DNA of 64,000 nt, from the NCBI GenBank assembly GCA_023653055.1, contig JAMNXR010000012.1, positions 1 to 64,000 on the forward strand, written 5' to 3'. This DNA is from Burkholderiaceae bacterium (GTDB lineage Bacteria > Pseudomonadota > Gammaproteobacteria > Burkholderiales > Burkholderiaceae_B). Every line of letters begins with the position of its first letter. The stretch's first letter is position 1. This document shows positions 6,629 to 15,505 of the stretch, in pieces. The notes beneath the pieces were generated by a model. That model did not search any database. It saw nothing but the letters and a program-made list of their open reading frames with translations, and had not been told where the DNA came from. The translations under genes were made by a program, and so were the position numbers.

Positions 6629-8062
6629 TTAAGCCTCTAGTTGCGCTTGGATCTTGCCCTGCCGAATCGCCTCAATAAATGCCCGGTAGTCCAGGCTGTT
6701 TTGCTCGGTGTATTGCACGGCAAACTCCCCGATGGCTTGATCAAAGCTTTTGCTTGTTCCAATGTATCCCGCAATCATGGCTGGGTCGCCTGAGCGGGCA
6801 TGCGCGCGTGCCAACGCATGGCCGCACATTTTTGCATAATGTCGCAGGGTTTCTGTATCCCAGTCTTCGATGATTGCAGACAGCTTGAGATCGCGAAGCT
6901 GCCGAATATAAAAATCACGACCATTGATGCCGCGTGTCCACCCTAAAAACACATCCGAGGCGGTTTGAATCAGACGTTGGCCATGGACCACGCGTTGCCC
7001 TTGGTTGGCATATGCACTTTTACCCGCATAAGGCTCAAGTACTGACTGTCGTGCTTCTTTGACCTGCATAAAAAGCGGATCCTTGTCCCCCGCCATAAAT
7101 AAGGCCACACCACACATCGTGCCTACGCTACCGACCCCGACAACTTTTAGAGCGAGGTCGCAATAGTGAAAACGATTAAAAAGTATGCGGATATGTTCTG
7201 GTAGCGTTTGACGATAGGATTCAATTACCGTCGCATAGTCAGATTGTGCGCCGGGTGTCAGTATCTCAGTCGTATGGAAAATCAATGGAGGCTCGTCTTT
7301 GATCTTGGGCCTGCCTCCGTGATGGACAACAAATTTCGGATACATGATGTCTGGATGAGACTTGCGCTGTTCTATTTCAATGCGCTGGGCCAGACGTTTG
7401 CGGGCGCGTCTGAGTACTTCGGGGTCGGTCGAGCGATGTGTGTAGTTTTGCAGGTCAATTTTGTCGTACCAGACATCGAGTGCGCGCATCCCCGCATAAT
7501 CAGACATTTTTTCACGGTATTCACGTACGAGGTCGTTCACAATCGCTGCAGCGTCACCTATGGGTAGTTCGATGTGCTTGGCTGCGATCACAACGCTGGC
7601 GGCGAGTCGTTTGATATCCCACTCAAAAGGCGCAGGCAAGGTTTCGTCTAAATCATTGATATCAAATACGATATTTCTTTCAGGCGTCGCAAATCCGCCA
7701 AAATTCATGAGATGCGCGTCGCCGCATGCTTGGACGTAGAGGCCGCTCGTGGGCGTCTTCGCAAGATCCGACGCCATGATCGCTGCTGCACCCCTGTAAA
7801 ACGCGAAGGGAGACTGTGCCATGCGTCCAAAGCGAATGGGGACGAGGTGTTCAATCCGGCCGGCGTTCGACGCGGAAAGAGTCTCAATAGGATCGGGGCG
7901 ATTTTTCGGGGCCTGCCATTCTGAATGCGCACTGCGGGGCGCTTTGTTGCGCAGGCTTTTGCCCTGAGTCGCTCGCGCCTCTGCGGTCTGAAAGGGCAGT
8001 GAAGGTGTCTCAAAAGCCTTGGCAGGCTTGACATCTGTTTTTTTAGAAGAATTTTTGGGCAT
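6629..8062 (-). CDS. DUF2252 family protein
   Basis: The 477-residue protein has a Lys/Pro-rich N-terminus and then the DUF2252 core. That core resembles aminoglycoside-phosphotransferase/kinase folds: 'MAQSPFAFYRGAAAIMASDL', 'CGDAHLMNFGGFATPERNIVFDINDLDET' and 'PFEWDIKRLAASV'. The pattern CGDAHLxNF plus FDINDLDE looks like the catalytic and metal-binding HxD...D pair of such kinases; no substrate is known to me. A tRNA-Ser gene lies upstream on the same strand, so read-through is possible. The convergent neighbour is the SMR gene. Confidence 0.9.
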   Translation of the reverse strand: MPKNSSKKTDVKPAKAFETPSLPFQTAEARATQGKSLRNKAPRSAHSEWQAPKNRPDPIETLSASNAGRIEHLVPIRFGRMAQSPFAFYRGAAAIMASDLAKTPTSGLYVQACGDAHLMNFGGFATPERNIVFDINDLDETLPAPFEWDIKRLAASVVIAAKHIELPIGDAAAIVNDLVREYREKMSDYAGMRALDVWYDKIDLQNYTHRSTDPEVLRRARKRLAQRIEIEQRKSHPDIMYPKFVVHHGGRPKIKDEPPLIFHTTEILTPGAQSDYATVIESYRQTLPEHIRILFNRFHYCDLALKVVGVGSVGTMCGVALFMAGDKDPLFMQVKEARQSVLEPYAGKSAYANQGQRVVHGQRLIQTASDVFLGWTRGINGRDFYIRQLRDLKLSAIIEDWDTETLRHYAKMCGHALARAHARSGDPAMIAGYIGTSKSFDQAIGEFAVQYTEQNSLDYRAFIEAIRQGKIQAQLEA

Positions 8063-8147
8063 GTTTTAGCTTCACTGCATGATGAGCAACGAAATACCAG
8101 AGGAGGAGGGGATGGAGCGATGGGGTGTAGACCCTTGCTGTGTGCAT

Positions 8148-8237
8148 TGGCGGAAGCGGTGAGATTCGAACTCACGGAGGGCGTGAACCCTCGCCGGTTT
8201 TCAAGACCGGTGCCTTAAACCACTCGGCCACGCTTCC
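8148..8237 (-). tRNA. tRNA-Ser(UGA)
   Basis: On the minus strand the acceptor stem is GGAAGCG / CGCTTCC with discriminator G and an encoded CCA. A 'GTTCGAATC' T-arm and a long variable arm typical of class II tRNAs are present. The anticodon loop CTTGAAA gives UGA, so serine. The coordinates include the CCA. Confidence 0.96.
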
Positions 8238-8361
8238 ATCAGGAAGGGTTGAATCATAAACGATTTAGCAAGATATTTCCTGCGTGCTACGCGCGCGCCC
8301 CTTAATTGAAGGCAACAGGATACAATTCTGGGTTTGCTGCTATCTTCTTATACGCTTAAAA

Positions 8362-9102
8362 ATGACCGCGACACGCACGAGACTCGTCCTTGGCAATTGG
8401 AAAATGCATGGCAATCTGGCCGATAACGCCAGGCTGCTTGCAGCACTTCTGGCTGCCTCTCCATCAGCTTCCGCAACCCAAATGAGTGTGTGCGTCCCTT
8501 TTCCTTACCTCGCACAGGTTGCGTTGGCGCTAAAAGGCTCATCATTCGCCTGGGGCGCACAAGATCTCAGCGTGCATACGCAGGGTGCTTTTACGGGCGA
8601 AGTGTCAGGTTCGATGTTGGCTGATTTTGCATGTCGTTTTGTGTTGGTAGGCCATTCTGAGCGTCGAGCGATGCATGCCGAGTCCGATCAGCTTGTGGCA
8701 GACAAGGCCCAAGCAGCGTTGACGTTCGGCATTACTCCAGTTGTGTGTGTCGGTGAGTCATTGGCTGAGCGCGATGCAGGTCAGGCCGTAGCAGTGATTG
8801 CGCGCCAGCTTGCTCCAGTGCTGGCGCTTGGCGCTGAGGCGGTCAAAAAAATGGTTGTCGCGTATGAGCCAGTTTGGGCAATCGGGACAGGTCGCACCGC
8901 TTCACCCGAGCAAGCGCAGGAAGTGCACGCAGCGATTCGCGCTGCTCTCAAGGGTATCGGTGCAGAGCACGTACAGATTTTGTATGGTGGTAGCGTCAAA
9001 GCAGCAAATGCTGCCAGTTTGTTTAGCATGCCTGACATCGACGGCGCGTTGGTCGGTGGGGCGTCTTTAGTTGCCGAGGATTTTCTAGCCATTGCCGCCT
9101 GA
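8362..9102 (+). CDS. tpiA: Triosephosphate isomerase
   Basis: This enzyme interconverts dihydroxyacetone phosphate and glyceraldehyde 3-phosphate in glycolysis and gluconeogenesis. The track ORF starts 78 bp too early. The ATG at 8362 gives the usual 246-residue protein, MTATRTRLVLGNWKMHGN. Catalytic elements are visible: 'GNWKMHG' (Lys), 'GHSERR' (His), 'AYEPVWAIGTGRTA' (Glu, flexible loop 6 follows) and the phosphate-binding 'YGGSVKAAN'. It precedes secG and a tRNA-Leu, a standard betaproteobacterial order. Confidence 0.97.
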   Translation: MTATRTRLVLGNWKMHGNLADNARLLAALLAASPSASATQMSVCVPFPYLAQVALALKGSSFAWGAQDLSVHTQGAFTGEVSGSMLADFACRFVLVGHSERRAMHAESDQLVADKAQAALTFGITPVVCVGESLAERDAGQAVAVIARQLAPVLALGAEAVKKMVVAYEPVWAIGTGRTASPEQAQEVHAAIRAALKGIGAEHVQILYGGSVKAANAASLFSMPDIDGALVGGASLVAEDFLAIAA

Positions 9103-9154
9103 GGTGGTTTTGATCTAAATTTTTCCTTGGTTGTTTAGTTTTCGGAGCGTTTCA

Positions 9155-9604
9155 ATGTCTTGGATGTTTAATCTTCTGCTTGTTGTGCAGATTCTTTCTT
9201 CGCTAGCGATCATTTCTCTCGTCTTGCTTCAGCAAGGCAAGGGTGCTGATATGGGCTCAGCTTTTGGTAGCGGTTCAGCGGGGAGTTTGTTTGGTGCGAC
9301 AGGTGCTGCCAACTTCATGTCTCGCGCCACCAAGTGGGCAGCGGTCGTCTTTTTCATCACTACAATTGGCTTGGCCTATGTGGCAAACCGTGGCAACACA
9401 GGTCAAGACACCGGCATCATGCAAAACTTTACACAGACTGCGCCTGTTGCACCGCCTGCTGGCTCAGCCGTGCCTGGTGTTGCACCGATCGCACCGGCAG
9501 TACCTGGCGTTCCCGCTGCGCCATTGAACGCAGTACCCGGCGTGCCTGCAGTTCCTGCAGCGCCTTCCGTCCCTGTCGTGCCTGCTGCACCCGCCAGCAA
9601 ATAA
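9155..9604 (+). CDS. secG: Preprotein translocase subunit SecG with Pro/Val/Ala-rich tail
   Basis: SecG is the accessory membrane subunit of the SecYEG translocon. The ATG at 9155 (GGAG upstream) gives 149 residues. Two transmembrane helices (about 4-24 and 55-74) flank the conserved cytoplasmic 'LQQGKGADMGSAFGSG' loop and 'FGATGAANFMSRATKW'. The rest, about residues 88-149, is a low-complexity tail of Pro, Val and Ala with repeated VPGV / VPAAP units, longer than in enteric SecG (about 110 residues). Extended tails of this composition occur in Burkholderiales; their role is unknown. Confidence 0.95.
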   Translation: MSWMFNLLLVVQILSSLAIISLVLLQQGKGADMGSAFGSGSAGSLFGATGAANFMSRATKWAAVVFFITTIGLAYVANRGNTGQDTGIMQNFTQTAPVAPPAGSAVPGVAPIAPAVPGVPAAPLNAVPGVPAVPAAPSVPVVPAAPASK

Positions 9605-9672
9605 CGCGCTGAGACTGAAATCAAAGATTGTGGCGTCGTGCTACAATCATTGGCTGATCAAGACCACATAAA

Positions 9673-9757
9673 GCCGACGTGGTGAAATTGGTAGACACGC
9701 TATCTTGAGGGGGTAGTGGCGAAAGCTGTGCGAGTTCGAGTCTCGCCGTCGGCACCA
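9673..9757 (+). tRNA. tRNA-Leu(GAG)
   Basis: The acceptor stem GCCGACG / CGTCGGC has discriminator A and an encoded CCA. The D-arm, long variable arm and 'GTTCGAGTC' T-arm are present. The anticodon stem CTATC / GGTAG holds the loop TTGAGGG, so the anticodon is GAG (leucine). It lies between secG and uspA. Upstream, TGCTACAAT (9639-9647) resembles an extended -10. Confidence 0.96.
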
Positions 9758-10015
9758 TCAAAAGTAAGCTTGAGCGCATCAAACTGCAATCAAAAGCTTA
9801 AGAGCAGCGTATCAAAGTCCTGCATTAATCCCTGCCTCACACCCGAACCCATCTCGCAGGTTCAAAATCTCCCCAACAGTAATAAACTTTTAGGTATATT
9901 GTGTCTATGAACGCGCTATGGGCAAACTTTGTTGCCGTTGTGTAGCGACTTGCACAAAGTATTCAACTGCGCCTCTAGCAAGTTTCATTGATCCCACACC
10001 AAAAAGGAGTGAATA
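9758..10015 (+). other. Intergenic leader of the universal stress protein gene
   Basis: This 258-bp stretch has no convincing gene. The track ORF 9716-9910 is read out of the tRNA and its flank. A TATATT hexamer at about 9895 could be a -10 but I see no good -35. An AAGGAG ribosome-binding site sits just before the 10016 start. I see no FNR-type TTGAT-N4-ATCAA box. Confidence 0.5.
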
Positions 10016-10444
10016 ATGAAAATTCTCGTCGCCACCGATGGCTCGAAAAATGCACTGCGCGCTGTTAAATACGCAGCTGACTTATTAGGCGGCACTTCTG
10101 ACAAGACCAAGAGCATTACGCTTATTAGCGTGCATGACGATGCTGGCTTGCGTCACGCCAAGGCTTTTGTGGGCAAGGAAGCCGTTGCTGACTATCTCCG
10201 TGAGCTCAGCGAAAAAGAACTGAAGCCTGCGATGAAAGTGTTGGATGCCAAAGGCATCAAGCACAATATGGTCATGTTGGTGGGAAATGCTTCTCAGGAA
10301 ATCGTCGCTGAAGGGCAAAAAGGCAAATATGACATGATCGTGCTGGGGTCCAAGGGCCGCAGTGCGATTGCCGATATGTTGTTAGGCTCCGTCGCGCAGC
10401 GGGTGTTAACGCAGGCAAAACAACCTGTTGTATTGGTAAAGTAA
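10016..10444 (+). CDS. Universal stress protein, UspA family
   Basis: This is a 142-residue single-domain UspA-fold protein. It has the N-terminal 'KILVATDGSKNALRAVKYA' and the C-terminal ATP-binding signature 'GSKGRSAIADMLLGSVAQRVL' (pattern G-x2-G-x9-G-S/T), so it probably binds ATP and dimerises. It has a strong AAGGAG ribosome-binding site and a strong terminator just downstream, so it is a single-gene transcript. Members are usually induced by starvation or oxygen limitation; I see no specific regulator site here. Confidence 0.93.
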   Translation: MKILVATDGSKNALRAVKYAADLLGGTSDKTKSITLISVHDDAGLRHAKAFVGKEAVADYLRELSEKELKPAMKVLDAKGIKHNMVMLVGNASQEIVAEGQKGKYDMIVLGSKGRSAIADMLLGSVAQRVLTQAKQPVVLVK

Positions 10445-10480
10445 TGCTTACGCACCTCAGGTATTGAGTGCGGCAATAAA

Positions 10481-10518
10481 AAAAACGGGCCGGGAAAATT
10501 TGTTTCCGGCCCGTTTTT
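10481..10518 (+). terminator. Rho-independent terminator of the usp gene
   Basis: The stem AAAAACGGGCCGG(G)AAA / TTTCCGGCCCGTTTTT has a 5-base loop and ends in a T-run. One G is bulged in the left arm. The A-run on the left makes it usable in both directions. Confidence 0.92.
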
Positions 10519-10640
10519 ACTTAAAAAGACATAAATTAGGTTGTTTTGTGGTGTTGCGCTGTGACGACACTAATGTGCGGGTAAACCCTCTATTTTTCAC
10601 CAACTTCCCTTGTTTTGTTGCGGTAACCCAACACAAAGTA

Positions 10641-10734
10641 CTCCCCTAGCCGCTTTTCTGTCGGGATTCATAGCCACAGCGCCTGATTTTTGATGCAATA
10701 GCGTCAACTTCCCTTAGCGGAGTTAGGGGGGCGG
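10641..10734 (+). promoter_or_regulatory. Possible structured leader upstream of the porin gene
   Basis: In the 270-bp gap before the porin, CTCCCCTAGCCGC (10641-10653) can pair with GCGGAGTTAGGGGG (10717-10730), giving CCCCTA/TAGGGG and CCGC/GCGG helices around a loop of about 63 bases. It could be a 5'-UTR fold of the porin mRNA or chance. I see no clear -35/-10 pair. The rest of the gap shows no gene. Confidence 0.25.
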
Positions 10735-10788
10735 CAGACAAATGGTTGTTTGTTGCTCTTGTCACTCAAATCTACGGAGATTTCTTAA

Positions 10789-11964
10789 ATGAAAAAGACT
10801 CTGCTCGCCGCCGCCCTGTTAGCCGGCTTCGCTGGTGCCGCTTCGGCCCAATCCTCAGTAACTTTGTACGGTATTGTTGACGGCGGTTTGCGTTACAACA
10901 ATGTCAGCTACTCTAACGGCTCTGGCGCATCAAACTTCGGTTTGGCTTATGGCCAACAGTCGGGCAACCGTTTCGGCCTGAAAGGCGTCGAAGACATCGG
11001 TGGCGGTAACAAAGCAACTTTCGTCCTCGAAAATGGTTTTGACCTCGGTAACGGTACAATGGGTAACTCCAGCCGTATTTTCGGTCGTGCTGCTTGGATG
11101 GGCGTTGAAAACAACTCATGGGGCTATGTCCGCATCGGCCGTCAGCTCAACTTCGCAACAGAATACGTTGGTCTCCCAGTTGATCCGTTCGGCACAGGCT
11201 TTGGCCAGTTGAACATGGGTACTGCTTTCGGTGCTGTTAACACAGACCGTATCTCTAACGCAATCAAGTACCAAACACCTAACATGTCTGGCTTCCAGGC
11301 TGGTATTGGTTACTCGTTCGCAACTGGTAATACAGCACTTTACACAGCCGACGCTAACGGCAATGGTAAGACTGGTGCATCCGGTACAGGTTACAACTTC
11401 TCCTCTTCAAACAACTCACGTCAATTGACTCTGGGTGCTAAGTACGCAAACGGCCCATTCTACGCAGCTGCATCGTGGGACAAACTGTACGCTGACAATG
11501 GCGGTCCTTTGGGTCGCAATGCAACAATCAGCTCATGGAACTTGGCCGGTACGTACGACTTTAAAGTTGTCAAGCTTGCTCTCGGTTACGGTCAGACACG
11601 TGACGGCGCAATCTTAGGTCAGGGCACTGGTGTTACAGGCGCGAGCTCAATTGCTCAGCGTTTGGGATCATCTGGCGATCTGGTTTTTGCACCAGCAGTC
11701 GGTACAAACAGCTACATCGTTGGTTTGACTGTTCCTGTGAACCCAGTTTCACGTGTGATGTTGTCATGGAACATGTTGACACCTAACACCAACATGCAAG
11801 ATGCATACAATGCAGCGAACCAGTCTGCATACAACATCGCCTACACATATGACTTCACAAAGCGCACAAACCTGTACGCCTTGTTCGGTTACATGAACAA
11901 CGTCGGTACTGTTGACACAGCAAAGAGCACCCTCATCGGTCTCGGTATGCGTCACCAGTTCTAA
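10789..11964 (+). CDS. Outer-membrane trimeric porin (Burkholderiales Gram-negative porin family)
   Basis: The 391-residue precursor has a clear signal peptide (MKKTLLAAALLAGFAGAASA, cleaved before QSS). The mature start 'SVTLYGIVDGGLRY' and the end 'TLIGLGMRHQF' with C-terminal Phe are the hallmark of 16-strand beta-barrel porins in this order. 'RFGLKGVEDIGGGNKATFVLENGFDL' and 'GRAAWMGVEN' are family blocks. It forms general diffusion pores for small solutes. Codon use is strongly biased (many GGT, AAC, GCA), as in highly expressed genes. It has a good Shine-Dalgarno (CGGAG) and a strong terminator, and is monocistronic. Confidence 0.95.
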   Translation: MKKTLLAAALLAGFAGAASAQSSVTLYGIVDGGLRYNNVSYSNGSGASNFGLAYGQQSGNRFGLKGVEDIGGGNKATFVLENGFDLGNGTMGNSSRIFGRAAWMGVENNSWGYVRIGRQLNFATEYVGLPVDPFGTGFGQLNMGTAFGAVNTDRISNAIKYQTPNMSGFQAGIGYSFATGNTALYTADANGNGKTGASGTGYNFSSSNNSRQLTLGAKYANGPFYAAASWDKLYADNGGPLGRNATISSWNLAGTYDFKVVKLALGYGQTRDGAILGQGTGVTGASSIAQRLGSSGDLVFAPAVGTNSYIVGLTVPVNPVSRVMLSWNMLTPNTNMQDAYNAANQSAYNIAYTYDFTKRTNLYALFGYMNNVGTVDTAKSTLIGLGMRHQF

Positions 11965-12015
11965 GCAACCGCTTAGAGTTACAGCCTAGCTCCGGTTAGG
12001 TTGTTGCAAGACAGT

Positions 12016-12053
12016 AAATAAGCGAGCCACTCTTTTGAGTGGCTCGCTTATTT
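12016..12053 (+). terminator. Rho-independent terminator of the porin gene
   Basis: A perfect 17-bp inverted repeat, AAATAAGCGAGCCACTC / GAGTGGCTCGCTTATTT, has a TTTT loop and is followed by more T residues. It isolates the porin from the nuo operon promoter. Confidence 0.95.
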
Positions 12054-12090
12054 TTTAGTGGGTCATTACAGGTAAAACCCTGATGCGGGA

Positions 12091-12099
12091 TGATACAAT
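12091..12099 (+). promoter_or_regulatory. Candidate extended -10 of the nuo operon promoter
   Basis: TGATACAAT (TG-N-TACAAT) lies 33 bp before the nuoA ATG and downstream of the porin terminator. I see no good -35 at 17 bp, which fits an extended -10 promoter. It is the only candidate in the 79 bp between terminator and nuoA. Confidence 0.4.
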
Positions 12100-12132
12100 C
12101 TTGAAGTTTTGTGCAACAGCCGGAAACGTTCA

Positions 12133-12492
12133 ATGAATCTGGAACAATACTTCCCCGTTTTGTTATTTATTATGGTCGGTACAGCAATTGGCTTTGCGCT
12201 GATTGCTGCAGGCTCACTGATTGGTCCCAATCGCCCCGACGCTCAAAAGCTCTCTCCTTATGAGTGCGGATTTGAGGCCTTTGGTGATGCGCGCATGAAA
12301 TTCGATGTGCGTTATTACCTTGTTGCCATTTTATTTATTCTGTTCGATCTCGAGATTGCATTTTTGTTTCCCTGGGCGATTGCAAATGGCTCAGTCGGAA
12401 TGGTTGGTTTTGTCACAGTCATGATTTTTCTGGCTGTCCTGACCGTTGGTTTCATCTACGAATGGAAAAAAGGCGCGCTCGACTGGGAGTAA
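12133..12492 (+). CDS. nuoA: NADH-quinone oxidoreductase subunit A
   Basis: This is a small membrane subunit of proton-pumping complex I. The ATG at 12133 ([12 protein letters not shown]) gives 119 residues, matching the family; the track start 24 bp upstream is not needed. Three transmembrane helices are visible, with the conserved loop '[22 protein letters not shown]' between helices 1 and 2. The Cys in YECGFE is the residue known to be exposed in the deactive state. It opens the complete nuoA-N operon. Confidence 0.96.
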   Translation: MNLEQYFPVLLFIMVGTAIGFALIAAGSLIGPNRPDAQKLSPYECGFEAFGDARMKFDVRYYLVAILFILFDLEIAFLFPWAIANGSVGMVGFVTVMIFLAVLTVGFIYEWKKGALDWE

Positions 12493-12516
12493 TCCTATCG
12501 CGGCAGAGACACATCT

Positions 12517-12993
12517 ATGGCGATTGACGGTATTTTGAAACAAGGTTTTGTCACCACGAGTGCTGACAAATTTATCAACTGGGCCAAGACGGGGTCGATG
12601 TGGCCCATGACCTTTGGGTTGGCCTGTTGTGCAGTCGAAATGATGCACGCAGGTGCTGCGCGTTACGACCTTGACCAGTTCGGGATTATTTTTCGACCCA
12701 GCCCACGTCAGTCTGATCTGATGATTGTGGCCGGTACGCTTTGCAACAAAATGGCACCTGCCTTGCGCAAGGTCTATGACCAGATGCCTGAGCCTCGCTG
12801 GGTCGTGTCGATGGGTTCCTGCGCCAACGGTGGTGGTTACTACCATTACTCCTACTCTGTCGTGCGAGGCTGTGATCGCATTGTGCCCGTAGATGTTTAC
12901 GTACCGGGCTGTCCGCCCACTGCAGAGGCCTTGGTGTATGGCTTGTTGCAGATGCAAAACAAAATTCGTCAGACCAATACAATCGCTCGTTAA
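12517..12993 (+). CDS. nuoB: NADH-quinone oxidoreductase subunit B
   Basis: This peripheral-arm subunit carries the terminal cluster N2, which passes electrons to quinone. The 158 residues include the cluster ligands '[10 protein letters not shown]', 'GSCANGGG' and '[10 protein letters not shown]'. The quinone-site neighbourhood 'ARYDLDQFG' and '[11 protein letters not shown]' are intact. It lies 24 bp after nuoA. Confidence 0.97.
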   Translation: MAIDGILKQGFVTTSADKFINWAKTGSMWPMTFGLACCAVEMMHAGAARYDLDQFGIIFRPSPRQSDLMIVAGTLCNKMAPALRKVYDQMPEPRWVVSMGSCANGGGYYHYSYSVVRGCDRIVPVDVYVPGCPPTAEALVYGLLQMQNKIRQTNTIAR

Positions 12994-13054
12994 ATCAAAA
13001 ACGCTGAGTGGTTCCTTTTTAGGAATCGTGCAGCTGTTGAACCAGGCTTAAGAC

Positions 13055-13675
13055 ATGTCCAGGCTAGAAAACCTGCAACAACAATTGATCGCTTCGTTCG
13101 GTGAACAAGCCAAGATCACGCTCTCAACCGATGAGATTACGCTCGAGATTGCACCTGAGCAGTGGCAGTCTTCCTGTCAGCGCTTGCGTGACGAGCATGG
13201 TCTTGGTTTTGAAACCTGCATTGATCTATGCGGTGTGGATTACTTGACTTACGGTACGGGTCGTGTGGGTGAGACGCCAGCGGCCTCCGTAGTTCCGCAA
13301 GCACGTTTCGCGTTTGTTGCTCATCTGTTGTCCCTCAAACACAACTGGCGTTTGCGCGTGCGCACCTTTGCTGTCAACGCAGAGTTCCCTGTATTGGACT
13401 CGCTCGTGAATGTTTGGCCCTCCGTCAATTGGTTTGAGCGCGAAGCCTTTGATCTGTTTGGTATCGTGTTCGAAGGTCATCCAGACTTGCGTCGTATTTT
13501 GACCGATTATGGTTTTATTGGTCATCCTTTCCGCAAAGATTTCCCTGTCTACGGCAACGTTGAAATGCGTTATGACCCCGAACAAGGACGTGTGGTGTAT
13601 CAGCCTGTCACGATTGAGCCGCGCGAAGTCATTCCGCGTGTGATCCGCGAAGACGGCTACGGAGTGGGGCGCTAA
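13055..13675 (+). CDS. nuoC: NADH-quinone oxidoreductase subunit C
   Basis: This 30-kDa-type subunit of the peripheral arm has no cofactor. The 206 residues contain the signature '[24 protein letters not shown]' and '[14 protein letters not shown]'. It is separate from nuoD (in enterics they are fused), with a 2-bp gap, as usual in betaproteobacteria. Confidence 0.96.
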   Translation: MSRLENLQQQLIASFGEQAKITLSTDEITLEIAPEQWQSSCQRLRDEHGLGFETCIDLCGVDYLTYGTGRVGETPAASVVPQARFAFVAHLLSLKHNWRLRVRTFAVNAEFPVLDSLVNVWPSVNWFEREAFDLFGIVFEGHPDLRRILTDYGFIGHPFRKDFPVYGNVEMRYDPEQGRVVYQPVTIEPREVIPRVIREDGYGVGR

Positions 13676-13677
13676 TC

Positions 13678-14934
13678 ATGGCAGAAATTAAAAACTACAC
13701 ACTCAATTTTGGGCCACAGCATCCTGCTGCACACGGCGTGTTGCGTTTGGTGCTTGAGCTTGACGGTGAGGTCATCCAGCGTGCTGATCCGCACATTGGT
13801 TTGTTGCACCGTGGTACGGAAAAGCTTGCCGAACACCGCACATATCTCCAGGCCTTGCCTTACATGGACCGTCTCGACTACGTGTCGATGATGTGTAACG
13901 AGCATGCCTATGTGATGTCGATCGAAAAAATGATGGGCGTGACGGTTCCATTGCGTGCGCAATACATCCGTGTGATGTTTGACGAAATTACCCGTCTGCT
14001 CAATCACCTGATGTCCTTGGGTTCACACGCACTGGATGTGGGGGCGATGGCGGTATTTTTGTACGCTTTCCGCGAGCGAGAAGATTTGATGGATTGCTAC
14101 GAGGCTGTTTCAGGTGCGCGCTTGCATGCCGCCTATTACCGTCCGGGTGGTGTGTATCGTGACCTGCCCGATGCCATGCCTCAGTACGGTAAGTCGAGCC
14201 AGTACCGTTCCGCAAAAGACCTCAAGGCCATGAATGATGCGCGTTCGGGCTCTTTGTTGGATTTTATCGAGGACTTTACCAATCGTTTCCCTGCCTGCGT
14301 GGACGAATACGAAACCTTGTTGACGGATAATCGCATCTGGAAACAGCGTCTGGTAGGTATCGGTGTTGTTGACCCCGAGCGTGCCAAGGCACTTGGCTTT
14401 ACGGGTCCAATGCTGCGTGGTTCTGGCGTGGCCTGGGATCTGCGCAAGATGCAGCCCTACGAGGTCTACGATCGCCTGCAGTTTGACATCCCTGTTGGTG
14501 TTAATGGTGATTCATATGACCGTTACTTGGTGCGTATCGCTGAGATGCGTGAAAGTAATCGCATCATTGCACAGTGCGTCCAGTGGCTCCGTAACAATCC
14601 GGGCCCTGTGATGGTCGATAACCACAAGGTGTCGCCACCGCATCGCACTGGTATGAAGTCCAACATGGAAGAGCTGATTCACCACTTCAAACTCTTTACC
14701 GAAGGATTTCATATGCCAGCGGGCGAGGCGTATGCCGCGGTTGAACACCCCAAAGGTGAGTTTGGTATTTACATGGTGTCAGACGGGGCCAATAAGCCTT
14801 ATCGACTCAAGATTCGTGCGCCAGGTTTTGTGCACTTGCAGGCGCTTGACGAAATGTCTCGTGGCCACATGATTGCTGATGCCGTCACGATTATTGGTAC
14901 TCAAGATATTGTTTTTGGCGAGATCGACCGCTAA
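13678..14934 (+). CDS. nuoD: NADH-quinone oxidoreductase subunit D
   Basis: This 49-kDa-type subunit forms the quinone-binding chamber with NuoB. The 418-residue length is normal. It shows '[15 protein letters not shown]' (quinone-site His), '[12 protein letters not shown]', '[14 protein letters not shown]' and the end 'DIVFGEIDR'. It follows nuoC after 2 bp. Confidence 0.97.
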   Translation: MAEIKNYTLNFGPQHPAAHGVLRLVLELDGEVIQRADPHIGLLHRGTEKLAEHRTYLQALPYMDRLDYVSMMCNEHAYVMSIEKMMGVTVPLRAQYIRVMFDEITRLLNHLMSLGSHALDVGAMAVFLYAFREREDLMDCYEAVSGARLHAAYYRPGGVYRDLPDAMPQYGKSSQYRSAKDLKAMNDARSGSLLDFIEDFTNRFPACVDEYETLLTDNRIWKQRLVGIGVVDPERAKALGFTGPMLRGSGVAWDLRKMQPYEVYDRLQFDIPVGVNGDSYDRYLVRIAEMRESNRIIAQCVQWLRNNPGPVMVDNHKVSPPHRTGMKSNMEELIHHFKLFTEGFHMPAGEAYAAVEHPKGEFGIYMVSDGANKPYRLKIRAPGFVHLQALDEMSRGHMIADAVTIIGTQDIVFGEIDR

Positions 14935-15004
14935 TTGTTTCAGCTGCGCTTTCACATTGTGCGTTTCAACTGCGTTTTGACTTTGCTATCACCGGATTTA
15001 GATC

Positions 15005-15505
15005 ATGCTGCTCTCTGAACAGGCTTACAAAAGAATTGATCGTGAGATCGCCAAGTATCCGCCAGATCAAAAGCAATCTGCCATCATGGCGTCTCTTGGC
15101 ATCGCCCAAGAGGAAAAGGGCTGGGTCTCACCTGAGGTGATTCAGGATGTGGCCGACTATCTCGGACAACCTGCGATTGCTGTGCAGGAAAACGCGACGT
15201 TCTACAACATGTTTGACGTGCGTCCTGTCGGCAAGTTCAAGATCACCGTCTGTACAAATCTGCCTTGCGCTTTGCGTGATGGTGAAAAGACCGCCGACTA
15301 TCTGAAAAAGAAACTTGGGATTGGTTTTCGCGAAACGACGCCTGATGGTGCCTTTACCTTGATGGAAGGTGAGTGCATGGGGGCATGCGGTGATTCACCT
15401 GTTTTGTTGGTCAACAACAATCATATGTGCGTACGCATGGAACGTGAAAAAATTGATTCAATGATCAGCGAGCTGTCCGCAGCCGCCAAAGGAGGCGCAG
15501 CATGA
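15005..15505 (+). CDS. nuoE: NADH-quinone oxidoreductase subunit E
   Basis: This 24-kDa-type subunit binds the 2Fe-2S cluster N1a. The 166 residues have the ligand pattern 'CTNLPC' and '[11 protein letters not shown]' near residues 82-130. The N-terminal part has the helical '[22 protein letters not shown]'. Its stop overlaps nuoF by 4 bp (ATGA), consistent with coupled synthesis of the NADH module. Confidence 0.96.
   Translation: MLLSEQAYKRIDREIAKYPPDQKQSAIMASLGIAQEEKGWVSPEVIQDVADYLGQPAIAVQENATFYNMFDVRPVGKFKITVCTNLPCALRDGEKTADYLKKKLGIGFRETTPDGAFTLMEGECMGACGDSPVLLVNNNHMCVRMEREKIDSMISELSAAAKGGAA

Noticed and set aside
9716-9910. Plus-strand ORF of 64 aa after secG (MAKAVRVRVSPSAPSKVS...)
   Set aside because: It starts inside tRNA-Leu and its first residues are the translated tRNA; no ribosome-binding site or domain.
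12391-12957. Antisense ORF of 188 aa over nuoA/nuoB
   Set aside because: Shadow frame of two clear complex I genes; no recognisable domain.
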